Assembly: GCF_900114215.1 (NCBI RefSeq)
Contig: NZ_FOSG01000002.1
Span: forward strand, 186,001-250,000
Length of the DNA stretch: 64,000 nucleotides
DNA from: Streptomyces mangrovi
GTDB taxonomy: Bacteria; Actinomycetota; Actinomycetes; Streptomycetales; Streptomycetaceae
Reading direction: 5' to 3'
Shown here: positions 15,074-27,700 of the stretch, one piece after another
Layout: every line of letters starts with the position of its first letter
Numbering within the stretch: the stretch's first letter is position 1
Notes under the pieces: model-generated
Databases searched by the model: none
What the model was told of the DNA's origin: nothing
Seen by the model: the letters and a program-made list of their open reading frames with translations, nothing else
Program-made: the position numbers and the translations under genes

Positions 15074-17907
15074 TTGCGTGCCTCCTCGACAGTGCCACCC
15101 GTGTCCGTCGCCTCCGCGCGGTCGTCCGCCGGGCCGTCGCTCCGGCCGGCGGCGACCTGCTCGGCGGCGATCTGCGCCTCCGCGTCGCGCTGGCCGTCCC
15201 GGGCGCCCTGCTGGAAGCCGCCGAGCCGCCTGCGCAGCTCATCGGCCTTCAGCCCGCCCTTACGGGGGCGGGGGACGTCGGCTCCGGTCTCCACGGTCTG
15301 CGGTGTGCGCTTGGGGAGCCCCTTGGCGGTGACGGTCCGCGGGGCGGGCGGGGTCCCGTCCTCAGGAGCGGAGGCCGGGGCGGGTTCGGGCGCCTGCGCC
15401 GGTGCCTCGTCCGGGGTCCGGCTGTGCTCGCGGAAGTCCCCGGGCTCGACGTAGTACGGGCCTGCGGCCCGGACCAGGGCATCGCGCGCGGGGTCGGCCG
15501 CGGCCTCGCCGGCCTCCGCGCCACCGGCGACACCGGTGGCGGCGTCGTCGGCGGTGTCGGCGGCATCGGCGCCCCGGGCTGCCCGGGGCGGCACGGTGTC
15601 CTCGGTGATCCGGGGGATCGGCGCGGTCTCGGTGACATCGGCGGTGCGGGCGGCGGCGCCGTCGGTGGCGTCCGCTCCCGTGTCCGGCGCGTCCGTCACC
15701 GCCGGGCGTGCGCGGTCCGGCCGGGGCGGCAGCGCGTTGCCGTTGGCCTCGGCGACCGTGCCCGGCAGGGGCTGCGCCGTGCCCGCGGTGGCGGTCCTGG
15801 CCCCCGCGAGGGCCCCGGGCACCGGACGGTCGGGCAGCAGGGCGCGCGGCAGGACGGCGACCGCGGCGATGCCGCCCTGCTTCTGCTCGCGCAGCTGCAC
15901 CCGTACGCCGTGCCGCGCGGCGAGCCGGGCCACCACGTACAGGCCCATGCCCAGCGCGTCGTCGTCCTCGGGTGCGGCGAAGGCCCCGTCGGCCAGCTTG
16001 GCGTTGAGCTCGGCCAGCCGCTCGGGAGAGGAGCCGATGCCCTCGTCCTGGACGGAGAGCATGATCTCGCCGTTCTCCAGCATCCAGCCCGACAGCCGTA
16101 CCTCGGCCTCCGGCGGCGAGAAGGCTGTGGCGTTGTCCACCAGTTCGGCGATCAGGTGGCTGATGTCGTCGGCGGCTGAGCCGGAGACCTGGGCGTGCGG
16201 CGGCAGCGTGGCGATCTCCACCCGCTCGTAGCGCTCGATCTCGCTGACCGCGGCGCGCAGCACGTCCAGCAGCGGCACCGGCTCCAGATGGCCGGTGGTG
16301 TGCTCGGAGCCCGCCAGGAGGAGCAGGTTCTCGCTGTGGCGGCGCATCCGGGTGGCGAGGTGGTCGAGTTTGAACAGGGAGGCGAGCCGCTCCGGCTCCT
16401 TCTCCTCGTGCTCCATGGACTCGATCAGGGCGAGCTGCCGCTCCACCAGCCCCAGGGTCCGCAGCCCGAGGTGGACGAACGTGCCGTTGGAGGCGCCCTG
16501 GCGGCGCTCCGGGGGCTCTCCCCCGACGGACTCGTGCTCGCGCAGCAGCCTTTCGTGTTCGGTCGTCAGAGCGGTCAACCGCTCGCGCACGGCCGCGAGT
16601 TCGGCGGCGAGTGGGGCGGCTCCGGCCTCGCCCGCGGGGTCGGCGGACCGCTTGGAGCCGGCCGCCTCGGAGCCGGCCGCGGTCTCCGCCCGGACGGCGC
16701 GCTCGTGCAGCTCGGCGGCGGTGGCCCGCAGACGGTTGACGGCGCGTACGACATCGGCGAACTCGTCGTTGCGGCCGGTGTACACCACCGGCTCCTCGCC
16801 CACCGGATCGGCGGCCACCCGCTCGCCGCCGCGCCGCAGGACGGCCAGCGGCCGGGCCATCGAACGGGCGGTCTGCACGCTGATGCCCACCGCGAGCAGC
16901 AGGCAGACCCCCAGCAGGGCGGCGCGCAGCTCCAGCGCCGTGACGTCGTCGTCGCGCAGCCCCTCCAGCCTCTTCACCTCGGCGGCCGCCAGCGAGGACT
17001 CCATGCTGCGCATGCGGTCCACCCGGGCGGTCAGCGCGGACGCCACGCGATCGGAGTTCAGGGAGCGGTCCTGGTGGTCCAGTCGCGGCTGGTCGGTGAG
17101 GCGGACCAGATAGCGCTCGGCCAGTGTCACGTCGGTTCCGGTGACGGTCCTGGCGTACGCGTCGCGGTCGTCGGCGAGCGCGGTCTGGTCGAAGTCGGCG
17201 AGGGCGGCCTGCTCGCGCAGGTGCGCCTGCTGGGCGGCGGCGGTCAGACGCGGCTGCTCCCCCTCGCCGGCGAGCGCGGCCAGCAGCAGCCCGCGGGCGG
17301 CGGAGGCCTGCTCGGCGGCGCGTCCGAGGTCGGGCAGCGCGTCGGCCGTCGCGTTCTCGGCGCGTGCGGGCAGGGCGCGGGTGGTGGCGGCGGTGATGCC
17401 GCCGAGGGACTGGATGAGCTGGGTGTACGCCTCGTACGTCTCGACGGCGCCGCCCTCTCCGGCCACGGCCTGCCGGCGGGTGTCGGGGAAGGCGTCGAGC
17501 AGCCTGCGTATGTCGGCGGGGGCGTCGGCGCCCAGCTCCCGGATGGCGCGGTCCACCCTGGCGCGCTCCCGCTCCGAGAGCCCCTCGCCGTCCCCGGTCG
17601 TGCGGCCCGCGGCGATACGGCGGACGACGGCGTCGCGCTCGTCGGCCAGGGCGTGGGAGAGCGAGACCGCGCGGCGGCCCAGGTCGGCGCGGTCGACCAG
17701 CCGCTGGGAGTCGGTCAGATCGCGCGAGGCCGTGGCCACCGAGGGCGCGCCCGCGGCGAGCACGGCGGCGGCGCACAGGACGACGGAGGCGAGGAGTCTG
17801 TTGCGCACCCGCGCCCGGCGCCCGGCGGGGGGCGGTGCGGAGGCCGTGCCGTCCTGGAGGTCCTGCCGGCTGCTCCGGTGTCGCTTCTTCCCCACCCGTG
17901 CTCGCAA
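15070..17907 (-). CDS. cvnA: Conservon sensor kinase-like CvnA
   Basis: 945 residues from TTG 17907, or 941 from GTG 17895 (VGKKRHRSSRQD). A transmembrane segment (LLASVVLCAAAVLAAGA, about residue 38) is followed by an extracytoplasmic nitrate/TMAO-sensor-like domain of about 280 residues, a second membrane segment (ALLGVCLLLAVGISVQTA, about 330), a HAMP region and a GHKL ATPase domain (HLIAELVDNATAFSPPEAEV, GLGLYVVARLAARHGV-type motifs). No phospho-acceptor H-box is obvious, as usual for CvnA. The last ~250 residues are disordered. It heads the four-gene unit and senses an unknown signal. Confidence 0.92.
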   Translation of the reverse strand: MRARVGKKRHRSSRQDLQDGTASAPPPAGRRARVRNRLLASVVLCAAAVLAAGAPSVATASRDLTDSQRLVDRADLGRRAVSLSHALADERDAVVRRIAAGRTTGDGEGLSERERARVDRAIRELGADAPADIRRLLDAFPDTRRQAVAGEGGAVETYEAYTQLIQSLGGITAATTRALPARAENATADALPDLGRAAEQASAARGLLLAALAGEGEQPRLTAAAQQAHLREQAALADFDQTALADDRDAYARTVTGTDVTLAERYLVRLTDQPRLDHQDRSLNSDRVASALTARVDRMRSMESSLAAAEVKRLEGLRDDDVTALELRAALLGVCLLLAVGISVQTARSMARPLAVLRRGGERVAADPVGEEPVVYTGRNDEFADVVRAVNRLRATAAELHERAVRAETAAGSEAAGSKRSADPAGEAGAAPLAAELAAVRERLTALTTEHERLLREHESVGGEPPERRQGASNGTFVHLGLRTLGLVERQLALIESMEHEEKEPERLASLFKLDHLATRMRRHSENLLLLAGSEHTTGHLEPVPLLDVLRAAVSEIERYERVEIATLPPHAQVSGSAADDISHLIAELVDNATAFSPPEAEVRLSGWMLENGEIMLSVQDEGIGSSPERLAELNAKLADGAFAAPEDDDALGMGLYVVARLAARHGVRVQLREQKQGGIAAVAVLPRALLPDRPVPGALAGARTATAGTAQPLPGTVAEANGNALPPRPDRARPAVTDAPDTGADATDGAAARTADVTETAPIPRITEDTVPPRAARGADAADTADDAATGVAGGAEAGEAAADPARDALVRAAGPYYVEPGDFREHSRTPDEAPAQAPEPAPASAPEDGTPPAPRTVTAKGLPKRTPQTVETGADVPRPRKGGLKADELRRRLGGFQQGARDGQRDAEAQIAAEQVAAGRSDGPADDRAEATDTGGTVEEARK

Positions 17908-18323
17908 TCTCGTTCCGCGGTCCCGGACCAGTCCGGGACGCGACAGTCCAATGTGTGCGGCAGGGGACCGTATCCCGTCCGTTCACGGCTGCCCGCGGCG
18001 GCCGACGTTTCCATCGTCGCGGCGGGTGCGGAGGCGGTCCCCCTGCCGGGCCACTCGAAGGAGTGAACATCACGGGGGAGTTGCCGAACAACTCCGATGC
18101 CGCGACCGGTTCGGCCACACACCGGTCAGGGGTTGGAAATCCGCCCGGCCTTTTGGCAATATTCGCGCCCACCGTTTCACGGACACTCTGATTCCGGTAG
18201 AACTCCGGCGAAGAACCCGCAGGTCGTGACAGTGGTTCAGACCTGTATTCCGCTCCCCCGCCCGCCCTGCCGCCGGCGCCCGCCCCTCGCCTCCCCTCCG
18301 GCCCCTCCGGCACACTGGCGCGC
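17908..18323. promoter_or_regulatory. Divergent control region of conservon and PP2C gene
   Basis: 416 bases without a gene. It contains a 7-bp inverted repeat GGAGTTG-CCGAA-CAACTCC at 18077-18095 and a relatively AT-rich patch (GGCAATATTCG, about 18155-18165) that could hold a promoter. One or both divergent promoters should lie here; no regulator can be named. Confidence 0.45.
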
Positions 18324-19121
18324 ATGCGGATCGAGATGGCGAGCGAGCCCGGCAGCCCCGAGGTCCCCAACGAGGACTACGCGTCGGTAGCCCTACCTGC
18401 GGCGGGAAGGGGCGGGACGCTGGTGGTGCTGGACGGCGTGACCCCGCCCCCGGACGACACCGGATGCGCGCACGACGTGCCGTGGTACGTGGCCCGGCTG
18501 GGCGGGGCGCTGCTCGAACTGTCCGGTTCGCGGCGGGATATGAAGCTCGGGGAGTGCCTCGCCTCCGCCATCGGCCGGACCGCCTCCACCCACGGCCCGG
18601 GGTGTGACCTTTCTCACCCCCGCACTCCGCAGGCGACGGTGGTGCTGGTCCGCTGGGACGACTCGACCGTCGAGTATCTGGTGCTCTCGGACTCGGCGCT
18701 GCTGGTGGAGGGCGCGGACGGATCGGTGACACCCGTCCTCGATCCCCGGCTGGACGGGCTGCGGCCCGCCGCGCGGGCGCTGCCGCCGGCCGAGCGGGCC
18801 GCGTATCTGGAGTCCCTGCGCAACGCCGAGGGCGGCTTCTTCACCGCGGCGGCCGACCCGGCGGTGGCCGGGCGCGCGGTGGTGGGCTCGGCGCCACGCG
18901 AACGGGTGCGCGCGCTGGCCGCGTTGAGCGACGGCGTCACGCGCTGGACCGACACCTTCCGCCTGGGCGACTGGACCGCGCTGATGGCGGTGCTCCGCAA
19001 GGAGGGGCCCCGTTCACTGATCGGGCGGGTGCGCACCGCCGAGTCGGCCGACCGCGCCGGCACGGCCTTCCCCCGTGGCAAGGCGCACGACGACGCGACG
19101 GCCGTTCTGGTGGAGTTCTAG
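18324..19121 (+). CDS. PP2C-like phosphatase
   Basis: 265 residues from ATG 18324. PP2C-type motifs appear in order: PNEDYASV near residue 15, GGTLVVLDGVTPP (metal-binding Asp in the DG motif), ATVVLVRWDDSTVEYLVLSD, LAALSDGVTRWTD and a closing KAHDDATAVLVEF with the DD metal pair. The gene is therefore a protein serine/threonine phosphatase 2C-like enzyme, cytoplasmic, without an attached sensor. It is monocistronic and ends at a shared terminator with lon. Activity is plausible because the acidic residues are present; the target is unknown. Confidence 0.8.
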   Translation: MRIEMASEPGSPEVPNEDYASVALPAAGRGGTLVVLDGVTPPPDDTGCAHDVPWYVARLGGALLELSGSRRDMKLGECLASAIGRTASTHGPGCDLSHPRTPQATVVLVRWDDSTVEYLVLSDSALLVEGADGSVTPVLDPRLDGLRPAARALPPAERAAYLESLRNAEGGFFTAAADPAVAGRAVVGSAPRERVRALAALSDGVTRWTDTFRLGDWTALMAVLRKEGPRSLIGRVRTAESADRAGTAFPRGKAHDDATAVLVEF

Positions 19122-19123
19122 GG

Positions 19124-19159
19124 CCGTGTCAGCCGGGATGAACCCCGGCTGACACGGCA
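19124..19159. terminator. Bidirectional terminator between PP2C gene and lon
   Basis: GCCGTGTCAGCCGGG (19124-19138) pairs with CCCGGCTGACACGGC (19145-19159): 15 perfect base pairs around ATGAAC, between two convergent genes. Confidence 0.85.
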
Positions 19160-19195
19160 CCGGCCGGTTTCCCGGCCCGTTCCCGGCCCGCCCGC

Positions 19196-21652
<2,457 letters not shown>

Positions 21653-21673
21653 GATCTCTCCCTCGGCAGACAA

Positions 21674-21694
21674 GTTGAGCTGAAGCGACTCAAT
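21674..21694 (-). promoter_or_regulatory. HAIR-type HspR operator of lon
   Basis: Read on the reverse strand, ATTGAGT-CGCTTCA-GCTCAAC matches the HspR consensus CTTGAGT-N7-ACTCAAG at 11 of 14 arm positions. It ends 22 bases before the lon start codon, overlapping the expected promoter; TTGAAC at 21704-21699 could be a -35. Confidence 0.8.
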
Positions 21695-21810
21695 GCCTGT
21701 TCAATGTCCGGAGGGCGCGCCGTGTTCCCCGTCACGTGTTCGCTGCGAGCGATCACCGCGCTCACCGGCCCGCCCGCCCCGCTCCGCCCGCCACCGGCAG
21801 GATGGTCGGC

Positions 21811-22563
21811 ATGACGGCCGACACGCAGAACCCGCGTTCCCCGCGCCCCGCGTACGAGACGGCGGCCGGCCACGGGACCGGCGCCCCCCGCGTCCTGGAC
21901 CGCCGTGACGGCCCCCACGGCGAGGTGGTGCTGCGGCGGCACGGTGAGCTGCTCCAGATCATCGCCAACGGCTGCTTCCTGATGGACACCTCCGACGGCC
22001 GCTCCGAGCGCCTGCTGGTGCGGGCCGCGCTCGAGGAGCTGGACGCCGGCGGCGGCCGGCCCTCCCCGGCCGTGCTGATCGGCGGACTGGGCGTCGGCTT
22101 CTCGCTGGCCGAGGCTGCGGCCGAGCCGCGCTGGGGGCGGATCACCGTGGTCGAGCGGGAGGAGGCGGTGATCGACTGGCACCGCGAGGGCCCGCTCGGC
22201 GAGATCTCCTCCGGGGCGCTGGCCGACCCCCGGGTGCGGATCGCCCCCGGCGACCTCCTGGCACACCTGACCGGAGGCGGCCCCGGCGGCGGCGAAACGT
22301 ACGACGCGCTGTGCCTGGACGTCGACAACGGCCCCGACTGGACGGTCACCGAGGACAACGGCTCGCTCTACACCCCCGCCGGGCTCGCCGCCTGCGCCCG
22401 GCGGCTCACCCCGGGCGGGGTGCTGGCCGTGTGGTCCGCACAGCCGTCCCGGGCGTTCGGCGAAGCACTCCGGAATGCCGGGTTCGCGCGGGTGCGCACC
22501 GAAGAGGTGCCCGTCGCCCGAGGCGTCCCGGACGTGGTCCACCTCGCCACCCGACCGGCGTAG
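21811..22563 (+). CDS. Spermidine-synthase-like methyltransferase-fold protein
   Basis: 250 residues from ATG 21811. The Rossmann nucleotide motif PAVLIGGLGVGFSLAEAAAE with the acidic ITVVEREEAVIDWHRE and later YDALCLDVDNGPDWTV match the spermidine synthase/SAM-methyltransferase-like fold. The N-terminal strand domain (GEVVLRRHGELLQIIANGCF) is also polyamine-synthase-like. Many actinobacterial members are not proven aminopropyltransferases, so the reaction is open. It diverges from lon across 158 bases and precedes the two-component genes by 58 bases. Confidence 0.8.
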   Translation: MTADTQNPRSPRPAYETAAGHGTGAPRVLDRRDGPHGEVVLRRHGELLQIIANGCFLMDTSDGRSERLLVRAALEELDAGGGRPSPAVLIGGLGVGFSLAEAAAEPRWGRITVVEREEAVIDWHREGPLGEISSGALADPRVRIAPGDLLAHLTGGGPGGGETYDALCLDVDNGPDWTVTEDNGSLYTPAGLAACARRLTPGGVLAVWSAQPSRAFGEALRNAGFARVRTEEVPVARGVPDVVHLATRPA

Positions 22564-22621
22564 CGCACCGCACACGTGCCGTTTACGCTCTAGCGAGAAA
22601 CCGAGCGGTAGGGCGAGACGT

Positions 22622-23389
22622 ATGGACTTCAGGAACACCACGCAGTCCCACGGCGGCACCGCCGCCGCGGCGGCCACCCCGGGCGCCCAGCGCCGGATTC
22701 TGGTCGTGGAGGACGACCCGACCATCACCGAGGCGGTCGCCGCCCGGCTGCGCGCCGAGGGCTTCCAGGTCCGCACCGCCGGGGACGGCCCGGCGGCGGT
22801 GGAGGCGGCCGAGGTGTGGCAGCCCGACCTGCTGGTGCTGGACGTGATGCTGCCGGGCTTCGACGGCCTGGAGGTCTGCCGCCGGGTGCAGGCGCAGCGG
22901 CCGGTTCCGGTGCTGATGCTCACCGCCCGGGACGACGAGACCGACATGCTGGTCGGCCTGGGGGTCGGCGCGGACGACTACATGACCAAGCCCTTCTCCA
23001 TGCGGGAGCTGGTCGCGCGCGCCCACGTCCTGCTGCGCCGCGTGGAGCGGGCCGCGATCGCCGCGTCCTCCCCCCGCTCGGGCACGCTGCGGCTGGGCGA
23101 GCTGGAGATCGACAACGCCCAGCGCCGGGTGCGGGTGTCCGGCCGGGACGTCCACCTCACCCCGACCGAGTTCGACCTGCTGGTCTGCCTGGCCAACTCC
23201 CCCCGCGCGGTGCTCTCGCGCGAGCAGCTCCTGGCCGAGGTGTGGGACTGGGCGGACGCCTCGGGCACACGTACGGTCGACAGTCACATCAAGGCGCTGC
23301 GCCGGAAGATCGGCGCGGAGCGGATACGCACCGTCCACGGCGTCGGCTACGCGCTGGAGGCGCCCGCCCCGGCCCCCGACTGGGCATGA
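22622..23389 (+). CDS. OmpR-family response regulator
   Basis: 255 residues from ATG 22622. The receiver domain (residues 25-140) has acidic pocket D31/D32, phospho-acceptor D74 in LLVLDVMLP, and K123 in DDYMTKPFS. The C-terminal winged helix (VHLTPTEFDLLVCLANSPRA ... RTVDSHIKALRRKIG) is the OmpR/PhoB DNA-binding type. Its stop overlaps the start of the partner kinase (ATGA), so the two are translationally coupled. The first 22 residues are an extra disordered, Ala-rich extension. The regulon is unknown. Confidence 0.95.
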   Translation: MDFRNTTQSHGGTAAAAATPGAQRRILVVEDDPTITEAVAARLRAEGFQVRTAGDGPAAVEAAEVWQPDLLVLDVMLPGFDGLEVCRRVQAQRPVPVLMLTARDDETDMLVGLGVGADDYMTKPFSMRELVARAHVLLRRVERAAIAASSPRSGTLRLGELEIDNAQRRVRVSGRDVHLTPTEFDLLVCLANSPRAVLSREQLLAEVWDWADASGTRTVDSHIKALRRKIGAERIRTVHGVGYALEAPAPAPDWA

Positions 23390-24480
23390 GCCAGGCGGGC
23401 GCGGGCCGCCGTCGGCGCTCCCTGTGGAACCGGTTCTGGGAGAGCGTGCGCCCCGTGGACCCGTTCCGCTCCGTGAAGGCCGCGCTGGGCGCGCTGGTGA
23501 TCGTCACGGTGGCCATCACCACCCTGCTGACCATCGTCGCGGTCCACTCGGCCATCGAGCTGCGGGTGATCGCCCTGCTCGCGGTGATCGCCTCGCTGGT
23601 GGTCACCCAGTTCGTGGCGCACGGGCTGGCCGCGCCGCTGGACGAGATGACGAACGCCGCACGCCGGATGGCCCGCGGCGACTACAGCCGGCGGGTCCGC
23701 GTCGACCGCCGCGACGAGCTGGGCGAGCTGGCCGGGACCTTCAACCGCATGGCCGCCGACCTGGAGGCCGCCGACCGGCACCGCAAGGAGCTGGTGGCCA
23801 ACGTCTCGCACGAGCTGCGCACCCCGATCGCGGCGCTGCGCGCGGTGCTGGAGAACGTGGTGGACGGGGTCTCCGAGGCCGATCCGGCGACGATGGACAT
23901 CGCGCTGCGGCAGACCGAGCGCCTGGGCCGCCTGGTGGAACACCTGCTGGACCTGTCCAGACTCGACAACGGCGTGGTGCCGCTGCACTCGCGCCGCTTC
24001 GAGGTGTGGCCCTATCTGGCGGGTGTGCTCAAGGAGGCCAACATGACCAAGGGTCAGGGGCACTCCCGCACCGACGTCCACCTCCATCTGGAGGTGACCC
24101 CCTCGGACATGGTCGCGTACGCCGACACCGAGCGGCTGCACCAGGTGGTCGCCAACCTGATCGACAACGCCGTCAAGCACAGCCCGCCCCACGGCCGGGT
24201 GACGGTGCGGGCACGCCCCGGCCGGGCCCCGCTGAGCCTGGAGCTGGAGGTGCTGGACGAGGGCCCGGGCATCCCGGAGGCGGACCGCGCCAGGGTCTTC
24301 GAGCGCTTCGGCCGCTCCGCCTCGGCCGAGGGCGGCGACGGCGGCACGGGGCTGGGGCTGGCCATCGCGCGCTGGGCGGTGGATCTGCACGGCGGGCGGA
24401 TCGGGGTGGCCGAATCCCCGAGCGGCTGCCGGATCCTCGTCACCCTTCCCGGCGATACGTCCGGACTGGAGTTGACGTAG
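23386..24480 (+). CDS. Sensor histidine kinase, partner of upstream regulator
   Basis: 364 residues from ATG 23386. Two transmembrane helices (about residues 33-55 and 58-80) are separated by only a few residues, so there is almost no extracytoplasmic domain and the signal is probably sensed in the membrane. HAMP (LAAPLDEMTNAARRMARGDY) leads to the H-box VANVSHELRTPIAALRA with H142, then N-box HQVVANLIDNAVKHS, G1 DEGPGIPEADR and G2 GTGLGLAIARW. It phosphorylates the coupled OmpR-type regulator. The 233-base gap before kgd ends the unit. Confidence 0.95.
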   Translation: MSQAGAGRRRRSLWNRFWESVRPVDPFRSVKAALGALVIVTVAITTLLTIVAVHSAIELRVIALLAVIASLVVTQFVAHGLAAPLDEMTNAARRMARGDYSRRVRVDRRDELGELAGTFNRMAADLEAADRHRKELVANVSHELRTPIAALRAVLENVVDGVSEADPATMDIALRQTERLGRLVEHLLDLSRLDNGVVPLHSRRFEVWPYLAGVLKEANMTKGQGHSRTDVHLHLEVTPSDMVAYADTERLHQVVANLIDNAVKHSPPHGRVTVRARPGRAPLSLELEVLDEGPGIPEADRARVFERFGRSASAEGGDGGTGLGLAIARWAVDLHGGRIGVAESPSGCRILVTLPGDTSGLELT

Positions 24481-24713
24481 GCTCGAAGCAGCCGCGAGGT
24501 GAGGGAGCGAGGCAGGGGCCACTCCCTGGGGTGCCCCTTCCCTGAAGCAGTCGAACCATGTTCGTTTCCCGCCGAAGAAAGCGCCGAAACGCACCTGCGG
24601 ATGTGACTTAGGCGACGCAAACACCATGCCGACTGCACCGAACGGCGCAGGGAGCGTAGCCTTTATTTCTGCTGTCCACCCACACAGGTAAGCGGAAGAG
24701 GGCGGTTGCCGCC

Positions 24714-27700
24714 GTGTCGCCACAGGCCCCCAAGACTTCGAGTTCTCCCAGGACCGAACAGGACGGGCAGGGCAAGAGTCCTGCCGCCGGTTTCGGTGCC
24801 AACGAGTGGCTCGTCGACGAGATCTACCAGCAGTACCTCCAGGACCCGAACTCAGTGGACCGGGCTTGGTGGGACTTCTTCGCCGACTACAAGCCGGGAC
24901 AGGCCGCCGGAGGTGCCGCGGCCCCCAGCGCGTCGAAGCCCGCGGGTGAGCCCCAGGCGTCACAGGCCTCTCAGCCGCGGCAGACGGCGCCCGCCGCGAA
25001 GGCCCCCGCGGCCGAGCCCGCCAAGGCCGCGCCCGCGAAGAGCGAGCCGGCCGCCAAGGCCGCTCCTCCCAAGAGCGAGCCCGCCAAGCCCGCGACCGAG
25101 GCCGCGCCCGCCGGGAGCGGGGACGGCCGGGCGGCCGGACCGGAGTACGTGCCGCTGCGCGGCCCGTCCGCCGCGGTCGCCCGGAACATGAACGCCTCGC
25201 TGGAGCTGCCCACCGCCACGTCGGTGCGCGCGATCCCGGTGAAGCTGCTCATCGACAACCGCATCGTCATCAACAACCACCTCAAGCGCGCCCGCGGCGG
25301 CAAGGTGTCCTTCACGCACCTCATCGGCTACGCCATGGTGCAGGCGCTCAAGGCGATGCCGTCGATGAACCACTCGTACACCGAGAAGGACGGCAAGCCG
25401 ACGCTGGTCAAGCCCGACCACGTCAACCTCGGCCTGGCCATCGACCTGGTCAAGCCCAACGGTGACCGCCAGCTCGTGGTGGCCGCCATCAAGAAGGCCG
25501 AGACGCTGACCTTCTTCGAGTTCTGGCAGGCCTACGAGGACATCGTGCGCCGCGCCCGGAACAACAAGCTGACGATGGAGGACTTCTCCGGCGTCACCGC
25601 CTCGCTGACCAACCCCGGCGGCATCGGCACCGTCCACTCGGTGCCGCGCCTGATGCCCGGCCAGGGCCTGATCATCGGCGTCGGCGCGATGGAGTACCCG
25701 GCGGAGTTCCAGGGCACCTCGCAGGACACCCTGAACAAGCTGGGCGTCTCCAAGGTCATGACGCTGACCAGCACCTACGACCACCGTGTGATCCAGGGCG
25801 CCGCCTCCGGCGAGTTCCTGCGGATCATGCACCAGCTGCTGCTCGGCGAGAACGACTTCTACGACGAGATCTTCAAGGCGCTGCGCATCCCCTACGAGCC
25901 GGTGCGCTGGCTGCGCGACATCGACGTCTCCCACGACGACGACGTCACCAAGGCCGCCCGTGTCTTCGACCTGATCCACTCCTACCGGGTCCGCGGCCAC
26001 GTCATGGCCGACACCGACCCGCTGGAGTACGAGCAGCGCAAGCACCCCGACCTCGACATCACCGAGCACGGGCTCACCCTGTGGGACCTGGAGCGGGAGT
26101 TCGCGGTCGGCGGCTTCGCCGGCAAGTCCCTGATGAAGCTGCGCGACATCCTGGGCGTGCTGCGCGACTCGTACTGCCGCACCACCGGCATCGAGTACAT
26201 GCACATCCAGGACCCCAAGCAGCGCAAGTGGATCCAGGACCGCGTCGAGCGCCCGCACTCCTCGCTGGAGCGCGACGAGCAGCTGCGCATCCTGCGCAGG
26301 CTGAACGCCGCCGAGGCGTTCGAGGTCTTCCTGCAGACCAAGTACGTGGGCCAGAAGCGCTTCTCGCTGGAGGGCGGCGAGTCCGTCATCCCGATGCTGG
26401 ACGCCGTGCTCGACGCCGCCGCCGAGGCGCGTCTGGACGAGGTCGTCGTCGGTATGGCCCACCGCGGCCGCCTCAACGTGCTGGCCAACATCGTGGGCAA
26501 GTCCTACGCCCAGATCTTCCGCGAGTTCGAGGGCAACCTCGACCCGAAGTCGATGCACGGCTCCGGCGACGTGAAGTACCACCTGGGCGCCGAGGGCACC
26601 TTCACCGGCCTGGACGGCGAGGAGATCAAGGTCTCCCTCACCGCCAACCCCTCCCACCTGGAGGCCGTGGACCCGGTGGTGGAGGGCGTGGCCCGCGCCA
26701 AGCAGGACATCATCGGCAAGGGCGGCACGGACTTCACCGTCCTGCCCGTCCAGCTCCACGGCGACGCGGCCTTCGCGGGCCAGGGCGTGGTGGCCGAGAC
26801 GCTGAACATGTCGCAGCTGCGCGGCTACCGCACCGGCGGCACCGTGCACGTGGTCATCAACAACCAGGTCGGCTTCACCGCCCCGCCGGAGTCGGCGCGC
26901 TCCTCGATGTACGCCACGGACGTGGCGCGGATGATCGAGGCGCCGGTCTTCCACGTCAACGGCGACGACCCGGAGGCCTGCGTGCGCGTGGCGCGGCTGG
27001 CCTTCGAGTTCCGCCAGGCGTTCAACAAGGACGTGGTGATCGACCTCATCTGCTACCGCCGCCGCGGTCACAACGAGGCCGACAACCCGCACTTCACCCA
27101 GCCGGTGATGTACAACCTGATCGACAAGAAGCGCTCGGTGCGCAAGCTCTACACCGAGTCGCTGATCGGCCGGGGCGACATCACGCTGGAGGAGGCCGAG
27201 CAGGCGCTCCAGGACTTCCAGGGGCAGCTGGAGAAGGTCTTCACCGAGGTCCGCGACGCCACCAGCCAGCCGGCTCCGGCGGAGGTTCCGGCCCCGCGGG
27301 CGGAGTTCCCGGTCTCGGTGGACACCGGCGTCAGCGCGGAGGTCCTCAAGCGGATCGCCGAGTCCCAGGTCAACATCCCCGAGCGGATCACCGTCCACCC
27401 CAGGCTGCTGCCGCAGCTCCAGCGCCGCGCGGCGATGGTGGAGGAGGACAGGATCGACTGGGCGATGGGCGAGACGCTCGCCGTCGGCTCGCTGCTGATG
27501 GAGGGCACCCCCGTCCGGCTGGCCGGCCAGGACTCCCGCCGCGGCACCTTCGGCCAGCGCCACGCGGTGCTGGTGGACCGGGAGACCGGCGAGGACTACA
27601 CCCCGCTGCTGTACCTGTCCGAGGAGCAGGCCCGCTTCAACGTCTACGACTCGCTGCTGAGCGAGTACGCGGCGATGGGCTTCGAGTACGGCTACTCCCT

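Noticed and set aside
11979..15332. Long forward frame across the monooxygenase and conservon genes
   Set aside because: Antisense shadow of four well-supported reverse genes.
15362..18370. 1002-codon reverse frame
   Set aside because: Out-of-phase shadow of cvnA with an implausible Arg/Ala composition.
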